Part shown: positions 51,089 through 60,243 of the stretch, piece after piece
Position numbering within the stretch: position 1 is the stretch's first letter
How the letters are laid out: each line of letters opens with the position of its first letter
Source of the DNA: Flavobacteriales bacterium
Lineage (GTDB): Bacteria > Bacteroidota > Bacteroidia > Flavobacteriales_D > Sanyastnellaceae
Length of the DNA stretch: 64,000 bases
Direction: 5' to 3'
NCBI GenBank assembly: GCA_018402085.1
Contig: JAGYJM010000002.1
Span: 1,736,001-1,800,000, forward strand
Made by a program: the position numbers and the translations under genes
The notes under the pieces: generated by a model
Told to the model about the DNA's origin: nothing
Database searches by the model: none
The model's input: the letters and a program-made list of their open reading frames with translations, nothing else

Positions 51089-52144
51089 TTAGTAATCGAT
51101 CAGAATAGATTCGTTTCGGTCAAGTGCAGTGCTGATCATAAAGCGTTCGCGCCTCAACCCTGAGCGAAACTCACAGGCCGCAGTGTTTGGAGAAATACGT
51201 CCCTCATTGTGGGCGTAAATGACGACTTCATTTTGCCCTTCTTCAAGCTGAATTTTGATCTTCTTCTTCTTTTTGGTGAGCGCATAGTAAGCCAGCACAT
51301 ATTGACCGTTCACCATAACCGAAATGGTGTCACCATCTATTTCAGCGTTGTCGTACAACTTGAGCACAACTTTCTCACGCTTTGACTTGAACTGCCTTTT
51401 CACTCGTGTCTCACGCTGCATAAAAGCATAAAACTCTTTAGGTGGAACTACCGTAGGGGTGCGGTATGGCTTGTGCCCACGAACATCCAGCATCATGCGC
51501 ATCTTTACGCCGAAGAAATTTGGCATGCCTTCAGCGGTCGTAACCTCCGGACCTTCTTTCCGAAAGGTGGTCAGGGTAGTGCCCCCCCCGCCAAAGTTAT
51601 AGTGGTAAGTGAGCGAGAGACTGATATTGCCATTATCCAGATTTTCAGCAACCCCAATGCCCGGAGCTATAAACCAGCGCACCGGTCCGAGAGTGATGGT
51701 TTCAACTACCTGCGAACCTAAATCTTCACGCATTGACTCACCCTCCGAAAAGGGAATGTACCCGAAATCCATATCGAACTTCAGAAAGCTCCCAGGATAC
51801 TTCTTGCGTGGAATCTGGTAGAAGAAATTTGTTCTGTACTGCACTATAGCGTGCATGAAGGCGTACTCTACAGGGCCGTTTCCGAATTGATAGTAATCGA
51901 GCAAAGCACCAAATTCGAGGGTCCCTCCGATTCGCTCTTTGTAGCGAAAACCTATACCGGCTTGTCCGGTCATTACACCACCAAGTCCTTGTCGCCATGT
52001 AACCCCCTGGGCGATGTCCATGCGGGCAAGGTTAGGCCCCCCCGTAAAGCCAAAAGGAATCGACAAACGCCAATCACTTTGTGCCAGGGTGCCGGTGCAT
52101 AGGCACACTGCGATCAAGACTGTTATGGTAAGGCGAAAGTTCAC
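51089..52144 (-). CDS. Exported protein with beta-barrel-like N-terminus and Ig-like C-terminus
   Basis: 351 residues from a GTG preceded by an in-frame TAA. The signal peptide is LTITVLIAVCLCTGTLAQ. Residues 20-220 show alternating strands rich in Gly and aromatics, like an outer-membrane barrel. Residues 250-351 (VVLKLYDNAEIDGDTISVMVNGQ ... ESILIDY) match a short beta domain repeated in many Bacteroidota outer-membrane proteins. Function unknown. The sequence just upstream shares a 17-nt TTTTGGCACGA block with the 15226 gene. Confidence 0.72.
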   Translation of the reverse strand: MNFRLTITVLIAVCLCTGTLAQSDWRLSIPFGFTGGPNLARMDIAQGVTWRQGLGGVMTGQAGIGFRYKERIGGTLEFGALLDYYQFGNGPVEYAFMHAIVQYRTNFFYQIPRKKYPGSFLKFDMDFGYIPFSEGESMREDLGSQVVETITLGPVRWFIAPGIGVAENLDNGNISLSLTYHYNFGGGGTTLTTFRKEGPEVTTAEGMPNFFGVKMRMMLDVRGHKPYRTPTVVPPKEFYAFMQRETRVKRQFKSKREKVVLKLYDNAEIDGDTISVMVNGQYVLAYYALTKKKKKIKIQLEEGQNEVVIYAHNEGRISPNTAACEFRSGLRRERFMISTALDRNESILIDY

Positions 52145-52157
52145 ATTTTAAAAAGAA

Positions 52158-52172
52158 GAAAAAATCGTGCCA
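52158..52172 (-). promoter_or_regulatory. TGGCAC motif upstream of 51089-52144 gene
   Basis: On the minus strand TGGCAC, spacer GATTT, then TTTC. One base off at the -12 half. It lies only 28 nt from the GTG, so a sigma-54 start would leave almost no leader; its role is less certain than at 11381 and 60430. Confidence 0.3.
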
Positions 52173-52175
52173 AAA

Positions 52176-53543
52176 TTAACCCATCGCTGCAATCAGGTCA
52201 TGACGCGTAATGATATGGTGCCCCCCTTCTTTCAGTTCTACCAAAACTGCCGGTATCTCTTTGCTGATCATTGATGAGATTGTCTCAAGCGTAGCATCTT
52301 CAGAAACGACCGGAAAAGGTGCCTGCATGACTTCCGAAACGGGTCTGGTCATCAGGTCAGGATGATCGATGAGTTTTTCGAAGACATGACGGTCATCAAC
52401 AGATCCAATAATCTTTCCTTCTTCAATAACAGGCAATTGGCTGATATTATACTGGCGCATTTTTTGCACCACGCTATCAATGAGTTCGCCGCTGTAGCAC
52501 ATCATCAGCGGCACGTCACGATGGCCTGAAATCAGGTCTTTTGCTGCTTTGACATTATCTGCCAAAAAGCCGCGCTCGCGCATCCAGTCATCGTTATAGA
52601 CCTTACCTACATAGCGGGAGCCATGATCGTGGAACAAAACGACTGTTACTGAATGTTCATCCAGTTCATCTTTCAATTGGCGCAAGCCCTGAAATGCAGA
52701 ACCGCATGAGTAACCAATCAGCAAACCTTCTTGACGCGCAAGCTCACGCGCAGCCAGTGCGCCGTCTTTATCGGTCACTTTTTCAAAGTGGTCGATCAAT
52801 GAAAAGTCAACGTTCTTCGGGAGAATATCTTCACCAATACCTTCAGTGATGTACGGATAGATCTCCTTTTCATCAAATTCACCCGTCTCGTGGTACTTCT
52901 TGAAGACAGAGCCATATGAATCAACGCCCCAGATTTTGATTTCAGGGTTTTGCTCTTTCAGGTATTTGGCGACCCCAGAGATGGTTCCGCCTGTACCTAC
53001 TCCTACGACGAAGTGAGTGATACGTCCTTCGGTTTGTTCCCATATCTCGGGTCCTGTACTTTCGTAATGCGCTTGCCGGTTGGCGAGGTTGTCGTACTGA
53101 TTACACCAAATGGAGTTTGGTGTTTCTTTATGCAGGCGCTCGGCAACAGAATAATAGCTATCAGGATGATTGGGGGCAACGTTGGTTGGGCAAACGATCA
53201 CTTGTGCGCCCATTGCGCGCAAGACATCAAACTTCTCTTTCGATTGTTTGTCACTGGAGGTACAAATCAGTTTGTAGCCTTTGACAATGCATGCGAGAGC
53301 GAGTCCCATACCGGTATTTCCGGAGGTGCATTCAATAACAGTGCCTCCCGGCTTCAGACGTCCTTCGGCTTCAGCATCTTCAATCATTTTGAGAGCCATA
53401 CGGTCTTTTACCGAATGACCAGGATTGAAGTACTCGACTTTCGCGAAAACCTCTCCGGGAATGTCTTTTGCAATCCTGTTAAGGCGAATCATCGGTGTAT
53501 CGCCGATGGCTTCTGTGATGTTGTTAAATGTACGCTTACTCAT
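52176..53543 (-). CDS. Cystathionine beta-synthase
   Basis: 455 residues. The PLP fold-type II catalytic domain has the Schiff-base lysine in HSVKDRMALK near 43-52, SGNTGMGLALA near 74 and GTGGTISG near 178. Two CBS domains follow (about 335-455: MRQYNISQLPVIEEGKIIGSV; PVSEVMQAPFPVV). This layout is that of CBS enzymes, which condense serine or its acetyl ester with homocysteine. A cysteine-synthase activity cannot be excluded. The -7 box predicts transcription starting at the ATG. Confidence 0.9.
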   Translation of the reverse strand: MSKRTFNNITEAIGDTPMIRLNRIAKDIPGEVFAKVEYFNPGHSVKDRMALKMIEDAEAEGRLKPGGTVIECTSGNTGMGLALACIVKGYKLICTSSDKQSKEKFDVLRAMGAQVIVCPTNVAPNHPDSYYSVAERLHKETPNSIWCNQYDNLANRQAHYESTGPEIWEQTEGRITHFVVGVGTGGTISGVAKYLKEQNPEIKIWGVDSYGSVFKKYHETGEFDEKEIYPYITEGIGEDILPKNVDFSLIDHFEKVTDKDGALAARELARQEGLLIGYSCGSAFQGLRQLKDELDEHSVTVVLFHDHGSRYVGKVYNDDWMRERGFLADNVKAAKDLISGHRDVPLMMCYSGELIDSVVQKMRQYNISQLPVIEEGKIIGSVDDRHVFEKLIDHPDLMTRPVSEVMQAPFPVVSEDATLETISSMISKEIPAVLVELKEGGHHIITRHDLIAAMG

Positions 53544-53550
53544 TGCGCCC

Positions 53551-53558
53551 CAAAGGTA
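53551..53558 (-). promoter_or_regulatory. -7 promoter box of cystathionine beta-synthase gene
   Basis: TACCTTTG on the minus strand, inside the short gap to the upstream permease gene. The predicted transcription start 53544 is next to the ATG at 53543. Confidence 0.5.
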
Positions 53559-53565
53559 TGTATTC

Positions 53566-55074
53566 CTAATCGAAGCGGATGGCTTTCACCGGTTCGATCT
53601 TCGCTACATAAAGCGCAGGCAACAGCATAAAGAGCGTGCAAATCACAAACGTCACCAACTCTACCTGGAAAATGTAAAGCCAGTTGAACTCAATTGGCAC
53701 CTTATTTACGTAGTAGCTCTCCGGATTCAGACCAACGAGACCGGTCTGCTGCTGAAGGAAGGCCAATCCGAAACCTGTCAGGTTTCCGATGAGCATTCCA
53801 AGGCCGATGATGCGGGCTGCATGCCTTACGAAAACCAGCACCACATCACGGTCTCGCATACCAAAGGCTTTCAGCATTCCGATCATATTGGTTCGTTCAA
53901 GAATAATGATCAGCAAAGCAGAGGTCATATTCACGACCGCGATGAGAATCATCATGTAAATGATCAAATCCACATTAAGGTCAAGCATTTCAAGCCACGA
54001 AAAGATCTCCGGATTGCGGTCAGCCACATTCTGAACCTGTAAGTAATAAGGCACTTTATAAAAGAGCTCATCGCTCATAGGTATTAGATCTTCATACCGG
54101 TCAATCAACACCTCAAAGCCTCCTGCATAAAATCGACTGCTGCCTCCTGTTGTCATGCTTTCTGTGCGATAAGAACACGGCATGCTGTCTGGCGAAGCGT
54201 AGCGGAAGTGCACAATGGCCGTATCGGGAAGAGAACGGTCGCGGTCATGAACGATCACTGTGAAAGTCGTGTCTCCTTTCAAGCTCACTTGGTGTGGTCC
54301 TTTCCCTTTCAGATCGGTACCCGGCCAGTTGTACCGAAGATCTCCCCGTCCACCGAAACCAAAAGCTTCAATTCCGACTGTTCCACTCTTGCATGAGTCA
54401 GATACTAAAAGTTGAGCTTCTATGCCCCACTGGTTGATCCGCTGAATGTGTGCAATATCTATAAAGACAAACTGCTCGTCAAACTCTTTGAGTCCGGTTG
54501 AATAGATGGTAGTGACGGTAAAGTTTCTCGGCCGGATATCGCCCTCTTCGAGCACAAAGTAGAGTGTGACTTTATCACCGATGCCGATCTGCATTCGTTT
54601 ACTGGTCCATTGCGAGATCATCAAGTCAGACGAGGCACCCTCTGTATGGAGGTTGAGCGCTTCACCTTCCAATATTTTATCTTCGAAAAACGACCAGTCG
54701 AAATCTTCACCTATACCTTTAATAATGCAGCCCTGCAGGTCGTCACGCGTCTCCATGATTCCGGGCTTGGTGGCAAAAATCTGGATATGTCTTACCCCCT
54801 CCATGTCAGATAGCTCTGGATAAAAATCCTGATCGATCTCGAGGCGCGAGCTCTCCCGGTTGTAGGTTTGTTCAGTATTGACAATTTGAAAATGCGCCCC
54901 GAATCCGATCACTTTTTCGCGCACTTCGCGCTGAAAGCCAGTGACAATGGCAACTGATACAATCATCAAGGCTACACCAATCGCCACACCAGCAGTGGCG
55001 ATAAACACCACAGGTTTTGACAGTTTACCGGATCCGGATCCGGCCATTCGGGAGGCAATGAAACGAATGATCAT
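53566..55074 (-). CDS. ABC transporter permease, LolC/LolE family
   Basis: 502 residues from MIIRFIASRMAG; the open frame runs 50 codons further without family resemblance. The layout is MacB/LolE-like: one N-terminal helix (VVFIATAGVAIGVALMIVSVAIVTGF), a large periplasmic domain, then three helices near 370-490 with the FtsX core. About 60 residues in the periplasmic part with Cys (SDSCKSGTVGIEAFGFGG; SPDSMPCSYRTES) are longer than usual. It probably moves lipoproteins from the inner membrane; the ATPase is not in this window. Confidence 0.85.
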   Translation of the reverse strand: MIIRFIASRMAGSGSGKLSKPVVFIATAGVAIGVALMIVSVAIVTGFQREVREKVIGFGAHFQIVNTEQTYNRESSRLEIDQDFYPELSDMEGVRHIQIFATKPGIMETRDDLQGCIIKGIGEDFDWSFFEDKILEGEALNLHTEGASSDLMISQWTSKRMQIGIGDKVTLYFVLEEGDIRPRNFTVTTIYSTGLKEFDEQFVFIDIAHIQRINQWGIEAQLLVSDSCKSGTVGIEAFGFGGRGDLRYNWPGTDLKGKGPHQVSLKGDTTFTVIVHDRDRSLPDTAIVHFRYASPDSMPCSYRTESMTTGGSSRFYAGGFEVLIDRYEDLIPMSDELFYKVPYYLQVQNVADRNPEIFSWLEMLDLNVDLIIYMMILIAVVNMTSALLIIILERTNMIGMLKAFGMRDRDVVLVFVRHAARIIGLGMLIGNLTGFGLAFLQQQTGLVGLNPESYYVNKVPIEFNWLYIFQVELVTFVICTLFMLLPALYVAKIEPVKAIRFD

Positions 55075-55364
55075 CGGGCGCAAGATAGCACTGTTCTGCG
55101 GTGTACAGTCTGCCGTCAGCCGACTATCGGCTACATTATATGTAACCCGTCTTTTCCGAAGTCTTGCCTGTAACTTTTCGCTGCTTACCTGAGTTTTTTC
55201 CTTGCTCACAAGGGTATGCTGCACAAGGTCTGCTTATGGTACTAGGTGCGAAACGAACCTCATCGGGCGGAAGTATTTCTTAAAACTCAACCTTGTAGAA
55301 AGGATTGTTTGTCCCGGTTTCCAAAAGACGTTCAATTTGGCTCAATTTTTGACCTTTGCTTCAT

Positions 55365-56591
55365 ATGCGATGGATCACAGTAATAGTTAGCATCCTGCCA
55401 TTTCTGGCAGTAGCCCAACTTCAGGTTAATGAAGTGAACATCAACGCACTTAAAGTGAACCCTGACATTGAAGTAGGCGCTGAGCAGCTTGAGCAGTACC
55501 TTCCGATGATTCAAGGCAAACGTGTGGGGCTGGTGGCGAATCATACTTCATTGGTACCTCATCGGACCGGATATACACATCTCGTAGATACGCTTTTGGC
55601 ACGTGGAGTCGGAATTCAGGCGGTTTTTGCACCTGAACATGGATTCAGAGGGGATGCAGGTAATGGTGAGCGTATTACAGACGGACGAGATGCGCAGACC
55701 GGACTGCCAGTTCGCTCATTGTATGGCAAGACGAAAAAGCCGACGCCAGCAATGCTCGCCGATATTGACATATTGCTCTTTGATATGCAGGATGTAGGCA
55801 CACGTTTTTACACCTACCTCTCTACGATGCATTATGTACTTGAAGCTGCGGCTGAAGAGGGCTTACCGGTTATTGTGCTTGACCGTCCTAATCCGAACGG
55901 TTTTTATGTTGACGGCCCCATACTTGATGCCGAATACAGCTCTTTTGTAGGAATGCATCCGATACCGGTAGTTCATGGTATGACGTTGGGCGAGCTCGCT
56001 AAAATGATAGTAGGAGAAGAATGGCTAAAGAATAAGGTTCAACCTGAACTGATAGTGATTCACTGCAAGAACTATCACAAATCAGACCTGTACGAACTTC
56101 CTGTAGCACCAAGCCCGAATCTTCCAACGATGACATCCGTGTACCTGTATCCATCGCTGTGCTTCTTTGAGCCAACGGCAGTAAGTGTGGGCAGAGGCAC
56201 AGATTACCCGTTTGAGCTATATGGGTATCCTGGAATGAAGTACGGGGCATTCACCTTTACGCCGGAGTCTCGCCCCGGCAAATCACTGCGCCCAAAGCAC
56301 GAAGGCATCGTTTGTTCGGGGCAGCGTTTGACAGAATTCGGGAGTTTTTATTTCCATGCGAACAAGCGATTGTACCTCCAATGGCTGATTGCGACTTACA
56401 ACGAACACGAGAAAAAGGATGACTTCTTTACGTCCGCTTCGTTTTTTGACAAGCTGGCGGGTGGACCATCGCTTCGAAAACAACTGGAAGCCGGAACGGA
56501 TGAGCGCGAAATCCGTGCATCATGGGTTGAAGGACTTCAGGATTTCAAGTCAAAGCGAGCACCCTACCTCGTCTATCCGGAAACTCGATGA
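55365..56591 (+). CDS. DUF1343 protein, NamZ-like exo-beta-N-acetylmuramidase
   Basis: 408 residues from ATG CGA TGG; a TTG 9 nt upstream is possible. The signal peptide is ITVIVSILPFLAVAQ. Family motifs: GKRVGLVANHTS near 47, FAPEHGFRGDAGNGE near 86, SLYGKTKKPTPAML near 117, FDMQDVGTRFYTYLSTM near 136, DRPNPNG near 167. Characterised NamZ enzymes release terminal N-acetylmuramic acid from peptidoglycan fragments, so a role in cell-wall recycling is likely. Confidence 0.9.
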   Translation: MRWITVIVSILPFLAVAQLQVNEVNINALKVNPDIEVGAEQLEQYLPMIQGKRVGLVANHTSLVPHRTGYTHLVDTLLARGVGIQAVFAPEHGFRGDAGNGERITDGRDAQTGLPVRSLYGKTKKPTPAMLADIDILLFDMQDVGTRFYTYLSTMHYVLEAAAEEGLPVIVLDRPNPNGFYVDGPILDAEYSSFVGMHPIPVVHGMTLGELAKMIVGEEWLKNKVQPELIVIHCKNYHKSDLYELPVAPSPNLPTMTSVYLYPSLCFFEPTAVSVGRGTDYPFELYGYPGMKYGAFTFTPESRPGKSLRPKHEGIVCSGQRLTEFGSFYFHANKRLYLQWLIATYNEHEKKDDFFTSASFFDKLAGGPSLRKQLEAGTDEREIRASWVEGLQDFKSKRAPYLVYPETR

Positions 56592-56830
56592 TGGTTTGAG
56601 AGCCAAAGGAGCGGGGCAGGTCATTGTAGATTTGCACGATTGTGCAGCCATGAATGTATTCTGACGGGGCCTGAGGGTTGAACTTCGACCGGAAAAGGAA
56701 TTGCTTCCGGTAAAAAAGTTTTTCTCAATTGTTAAAATAAGCCAATGTCTTGTGCGTTAAAGGTAGCAGAGAACCCTAACCCCGCGGAGGTAAATTGCTA
56801 ATTTCGCGCCGATCTTCCGCAGGACAACGA

Positions 56831-57706
56831 ATGAAATCGATTAAACGACTCCTTTTTGCAGGAATTCCGGCTCTTTTGCTGGCAGGTTGCGACCTGATCA
56901 ATCCATCAGAGCCTCTTCCCGCTTACCTGGTCATTCCTGACTTTGAATTTGAGACGAATCTTGAAACAGAGGGTAGTGATTCAGAGCGGATCACAGAGGT
57001 ATGGGTATTTGTGAACAGTCAAATGCTTGGTGCTTATGAGCTACCTGCAGAAGTTCCGGTATTGGCTGAGGGCAGCGCACAGGTTGATATTTTTCCGGGA
57101 ATCAAAAACAACGGAATCGCAGGTTCTCGGATTATCTATCCATTCTACGCTCCTTATTCTACCACGGTTAGTCTTGAGCCTCTTGAAAAAGATACCATTC
57201 TGCCCAGCTTCGTTTACAAAGACAATGCGACCATTCAATCGGTAGAAGATTTTGAAGAGGGAAATGTGTTCACGATCGATAACTCGGCGGGATCCATTAC
57301 CCGAATCACCGAACCGGAACTCGTATTTGAAGGTGAAGGAAGTGGTTACGCCACGGTGCAGGCCGGAGAGGGAATCCTCCAGTTTCGGACAAACGAGCAA
57401 CAGTATCCGATACCGGTAACCCGCTTGTCATGGATTGAAATGGATTACCGTTGCAATAATTCATTTGCGGTAGGACTTATGGCTTACGACAACGGGCAAC
57501 TGATCAAAGAGGAGATCATTATTGTGCTTTTCCCTACCGATGAGTCAGGTGTACCGGAGTGGAATAAAATTTACATTGAGACCAGCCAGCTGGCGGCGTC
57601 TACGCTCGGCGCAGATTACTTTGAAATGTACTTTCAATCGTTTGTTGACAGCGGCAACGAAGCATCTGAAATCTGGCTCGATAATATAAAACTGGTTTAT
57701 TTCTGA
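56831..57706 (+). CDS. Lipoprotein, unknown function, upstream of sugar transferase
   Basis: 291 residues from MKSIKRLLF; the ATG at 56795 adds a non-signal extension. The lipobox is LLLAGCDL with Cys20. The mature part is beta-rich and acidic, with a jelly-roll-like C-terminal half (WIEMDYRCNNSFAVGLMAYDNGQ ... IWLDNIKLVYF). I recognise no named family. It shares the ATGA overlap with the sugar transferase gene, so it may be part of surface polysaccharide or envelope assembly; that is inference. Confidence 0.75.
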   Translation: MKSIKRLLFAGIPALLLAGCDLINPSEPLPAYLVIPDFEFETNLETEGSDSERITEVWVFVNSQMLGAYELPAEVPVLAEGSAQVDIFPGIKNNGIAGSRIIYPFYAPYSTTVSLEPLEKDTILPSFVYKDNATIQSVEDFEEGNVFTIDNSAGSITRITEPELVFEGEGSGYATVQAGEGILQFRTNEQQYPIPVTRLSWIEMDYRCNNSFAVGLMAYDNGQLIKEEIIIVLFPTDESGVPEWNKIYIETSQLAASTLGADYFEMYFQSFVDSGNEASEIWLDNIKLVYF

Positions 57707-59118
57707 TGAACAAGGGGCTCCAGGTCATTAAATACCTGCTTGCAGACTGGCTCAGTGCTTCGGCAGCCTGGACTGTGCTCTATATTTTCCGAAAGAAAGT
57801 GATTGAGTCGAACAAATTCGGATTTGACGTACCGATAACCTTCGACGAGAAATACTACTACGGCCTCTTATTGATACCGGTATTCTGGGTGACCCTTTAT
57901 ACGATGATGGGGCACTACCGGCAGATTTATCGGCGGCATCGACTGAAGGAACTGAGTCAGACGCTATGGACCAGTGCGTTTGGGGTGATCCCTTTATTTT
58001 TTGTGTTGCTTCTAAACGATGAGATCACTTCATATCGTGACTACTACCAGTCTTTACTGGTGCTTTTTGGCGCTCATTTCCTGCTGACCGTCACTTTTAG
58101 ACTGATCCTTACTACGCGAACTGTCAAACGGATTCACCGTGGCGATATAGGCTTTAACACGCTCGTGGTAGGAGGAAATGAGCGTGCACTCGGTTTGTAT
58201 GATGAAATCAGCTCAATGCGGAAATCTCCCGGTTTCAAGTTCCTCGGCTTTGTGCGTGTGAATGGCAAAGACGACATGCTGAGTGAGCACATGCCGTGTC
58301 TCGGTCAATACCAACGACTGCCAGAGATCATCCGCTACAAGCAGATTCAAGAGGTGATCCTTGCCGTTGAGTCTTCTGACTATAGAGAAATCGGTAGTAT
58401 TCTGAATCTTCTGGAAGGGGAGAATGTCAAGGTAAAGATCATTCCAGACATCCATGATATTTTGCGAGGGTCAGTAAAAATGACAAGCATATTCGGTACG
58501 CCATTAATTGAGGTTAATCAGGAGATCATGCCTGCCTGGCAGTTTTCTCTAAAGCGCGTGATGGACATTCTGCTTTCACTTGTGGCCATTGTTGTCCTCT
58601 CTCCCGTTTACCTGACACTGGGCATTTTAGTGAAGCTCAGCTCACCGGGTGCTGTATTCTTTGTTCAGGAACGTATTGGTCATCATGGAAAGCCTTTTAA
58701 CATCATAAAGTTTCGTACGATGGTAAAGGACGCTGAAAAGAATGGTCCGCAGCTCAGCAGCACTAATGATCAGCGCATCACACGTATCGGACGATTCTTG
58801 CGCAAAACCCGACTTGATGAATTGCCTCAGTTTTTCAACGTACTCAGGGGTGAAATGGCACTGGTTGGACCAAGACCTGAGCGGCAGTATTACATTGATC
58901 GCATTGTTGAGAAAGCACCGCATTACCGGCACCTGCATAAAGTGCGTCCGGGCATCACCTCCTGGGGACAAGTGAAGTATGGCTATGCCGAGAACGTAGA
59001 TCAGATGATTGCGCGTTTGAAGTACGATCTGCTATACATCGAGAATATGAGCTTAGCGGTTGACATTAAAATTCTGTTCTACACCGTGCTGATTGTACTC
59101 AAAGGAAGCGGGAAATAA
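57706..59118 (+). CDS. Polyprenyl-phosphate sugar transferase (WcaJ/WbaP type)
   Basis: 470 residues. Four membrane helices in the first 130, a CoA-binding-like Rossmann domain (TLVVGGNERALGLYDEISS near 155), one more helix, and the catalytic bacterial sugar transferase domain: KRVMDILLSLVAIVVLSPVY near 282, ERIGHHGKPFNIIKFRTM near 320, LRKTRLDELPQFFNVLRGEMALVGPRPER near 364-392. It starts polysaccharide or glycan synthesis by loading a sugar phosphate onto undecaprenyl phosphate. No other glycan genes are in view. Confidence 0.93.
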   Translation: MNKGLQVIKYLLADWLSASAAWTVLYIFRKKVIESNKFGFDVPITFDEKYYYGLLLIPVFWVTLYTMMGHYRQIYRRHRLKELSQTLWTSAFGVIPLFFVLLLNDEITSYRDYYQSLLVLFGAHFLLTVTFRLILTTRTVKRIHRGDIGFNTLVVGGNERALGLYDEISSMRKSPGFKFLGFVRVNGKDDMLSEHMPCLGQYQRLPEIIRYKQIQEVILAVESSDYREIGSILNLLEGENVKVKIIPDIHDILRGSVKMTSIFGTPLIEVNQEIMPAWQFSLKRVMDILLSLVAIVVLSPVYLTLGILVKLSSPGAVFFVQERIGHHGKPFNIIKFRTMVKDAEKNGPQLSSTNDQRITRIGRFLRKTRLDELPQFFNVLRGEMALVGPRPERQYYIDRIVEKAPHYRHLHKVRPGITSWGQVKYGYAENVDQMIARLKYDLLYIENMSLAVDIKILFYTVLIVLKGSGK

Positions 59119-59307
59119 ATCCTTCAACGGCCACCCTCGACCCATCAACCTTTTACTGCCCGCTGGCACCAGCGAACAACCCAAATTCGTGGATCATCCC
59201 CTGAAGGTGCACAATGCTTTGTGCGCCTGGCATTGTTCATTCAAAAAAGCAACACAGGTATTCGCTGCAACCATCAACCATTAACGATCAGCAATCAACA
59301 GATTACC

Positions 59308-59315
59308 TACCTTTC
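59308..59315 (+). promoter_or_regulatory. Possible -7 box of the 59331 gene
   Basis: TACCTTTC, one base off TAnnTTTG. The predicted start is near 59322, 9 nt before the ATG. The 212-nt gap before this gene holds nothing else I can identify. Confidence 0.3.
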
Positions 59316-59330
59316 GGGAAACTTTCAACC

Positions 59331-59684
59331 ATGACACAATCTGTTTACAAACTAATGATTGGTGCATCTGCACTGATTGCGAGTGTTGCTTTTCTGATTT
59401 TGGTATCCTGTAATGGCTTTGCAGACAATGCCAATACCCCTGACCCGACTGCTGACACTTCAAATGTTTCAATACCTGCGCCGGTGCCAGGAATGGAAGG
59501 GGGCGGCAGCGGAAACTATCGTATGGCCTTTCAGACCGGAACTTCAAACAACGGCACCTGGTACTGGCAAGTATGGGTATACAATATCCACAACGGCAAC
59601 TACAAAGCGTATTACTGGAGTCCGCAAGACCAGGTATGGCTTGAAAACTTCGATGGAAGCAAACCTCTTCCAGACCTCCCGTAA
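59331..59684 (+). CDS. Small lipoprotein, unknown function
   Basis: 117 residues from MTQSVYKLMIG. The lipobox is LILVSCNG with Cys25. Residues 30-60 are Pro/Thr/Gly-rich. The rest is aromatic-rich with a YWQVWVYNIHNGNYKAYYWSPQDQVW stretch that looks like a beta-sheet domain. Not recognised. No partner gene is adjacent: the sugar transferase is 212 nt upstream and tmRNA follows. Confidence 0.65.
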   Translation: MTQSVYKLMIGASALIASVAFLILVSCNGFADNANTPDPTADTSNVSIPAPVPGMEGGGSGNYRMAFQTGTSNNGTWYWQVWVYNIHNGNYKAYYWSPQDQVWLENFDGSKPLPDLP

Positions 59685-59772
59685 GCTACGCGCCCGGCCG
59701 TTTTACTGTCTTTCTGTCAGATTTATCTCTATATTTGCCGGCTTCCCTGATACGTAGATGATTGGAATGATC

Positions 59773-59802
59773 TTTGCGTACAATAGGGGAAACCGATCTT
59801 TG
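59773..59802 (+). promoter_or_regulatory. Promoter of ssrA (-33 and -7 boxes)
   Basis: TTTG at 59773-59776, an 18-nt spacer, then GATCTTTG at 59795-59802, one base off TAnnTTTG. Transcription would start 7 nt later at 59809, exactly the first base of mature tmRNA. This agreement supports the use of the -7 rule elsewhere in the window. Confidence 0.65.
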
Positions 59803-59808
59803 ATTTAT

Positions 59809-60210
59809 GGGGCTGAACTGGCTTTGACAGCGAGATGAATGGCTGAGCAAGCACGTCGAGGGTTTCGTGTTTTACCTCGTTAAACACAGGGCACAAGTCA
59901 GAAATGACAACACTTCTTACGCACTCGCAGCGTAATCAGGTCTCAGACCGATACGCCTAATTCCAGCCCTCAATAGGGCGGAACGAGTTGTCCGGTATGC
60001 AGGTTATGTTCCTATCCTGTATGCAATCGGGCATCGAACAAATGGAACTAGCGAAGTGCGGGTCTGACGCGCTTAGCGAAAATAATCCAGACTAAGCTTG
60101 AGCTTGGAATGCCGTATTCCGTACTCAGGTCGAAAATTAATTTACGGATAAGCGTGTAGAAACCTTAGAGATTCCTCGTTTGGACGCGGGTTCGACTCCC
60201 GCCAGCTCCA
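59809..60210 (+). ncRNA. ssrA: tmRNA
   Basis: 402 nt. The 5' end GGGGCTG pairs with the 3' CAGCTCC to form the tRNA-like acceptor. The T-arm GGTTCGACTCCC is intact. CCA is not encoded beyond the discriminator A. The tag frame before its stop reads NDNTSYALAA, using AAT GAC AAC ACT TCT TAC GCA CTC GCA GCG TAA (from 59905). Aligned with E. coli the resume codon would be AGA, one codon earlier, giving RNDNTSYALAA; this call is by alignment only. It rescues stalled ribosomes and marks the product for ClpXP-type proteolysis. Confidence 0.95.
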
Positions 60211-60215
60211 CTATC

Positions 60216-60243
60216 AAAAAGCCCCGCGTTTGCGGGGCTTTTT
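60216..60243 (+). terminator. Terminator after ssrA
   Basis: AAAAAGCCCCGC (60216-60227), loop GTTT, GCGGGGCTTTTT (60232-60243). A perfect 12-bp stem including the A/T run, starting 6 nt after the RNA's 3' end. Confidence 0.85.

Noticed and set aside
55075-55364. 290-nt gap between the LolC/E-like permease and NamZ gene as a regulatory RNA
   Set aside because: Only weak short pairings and one near-consensus -7 box are visible; nothing stable enough to call.
56592-56830. Hairpin ACCGGAA / TTCCGGT at 56688-56711 as a terminator after the NamZ gene
   Set aside because: The stem is followed by A-run before any T-run, so it does not have the terminator layout; left unassigned.
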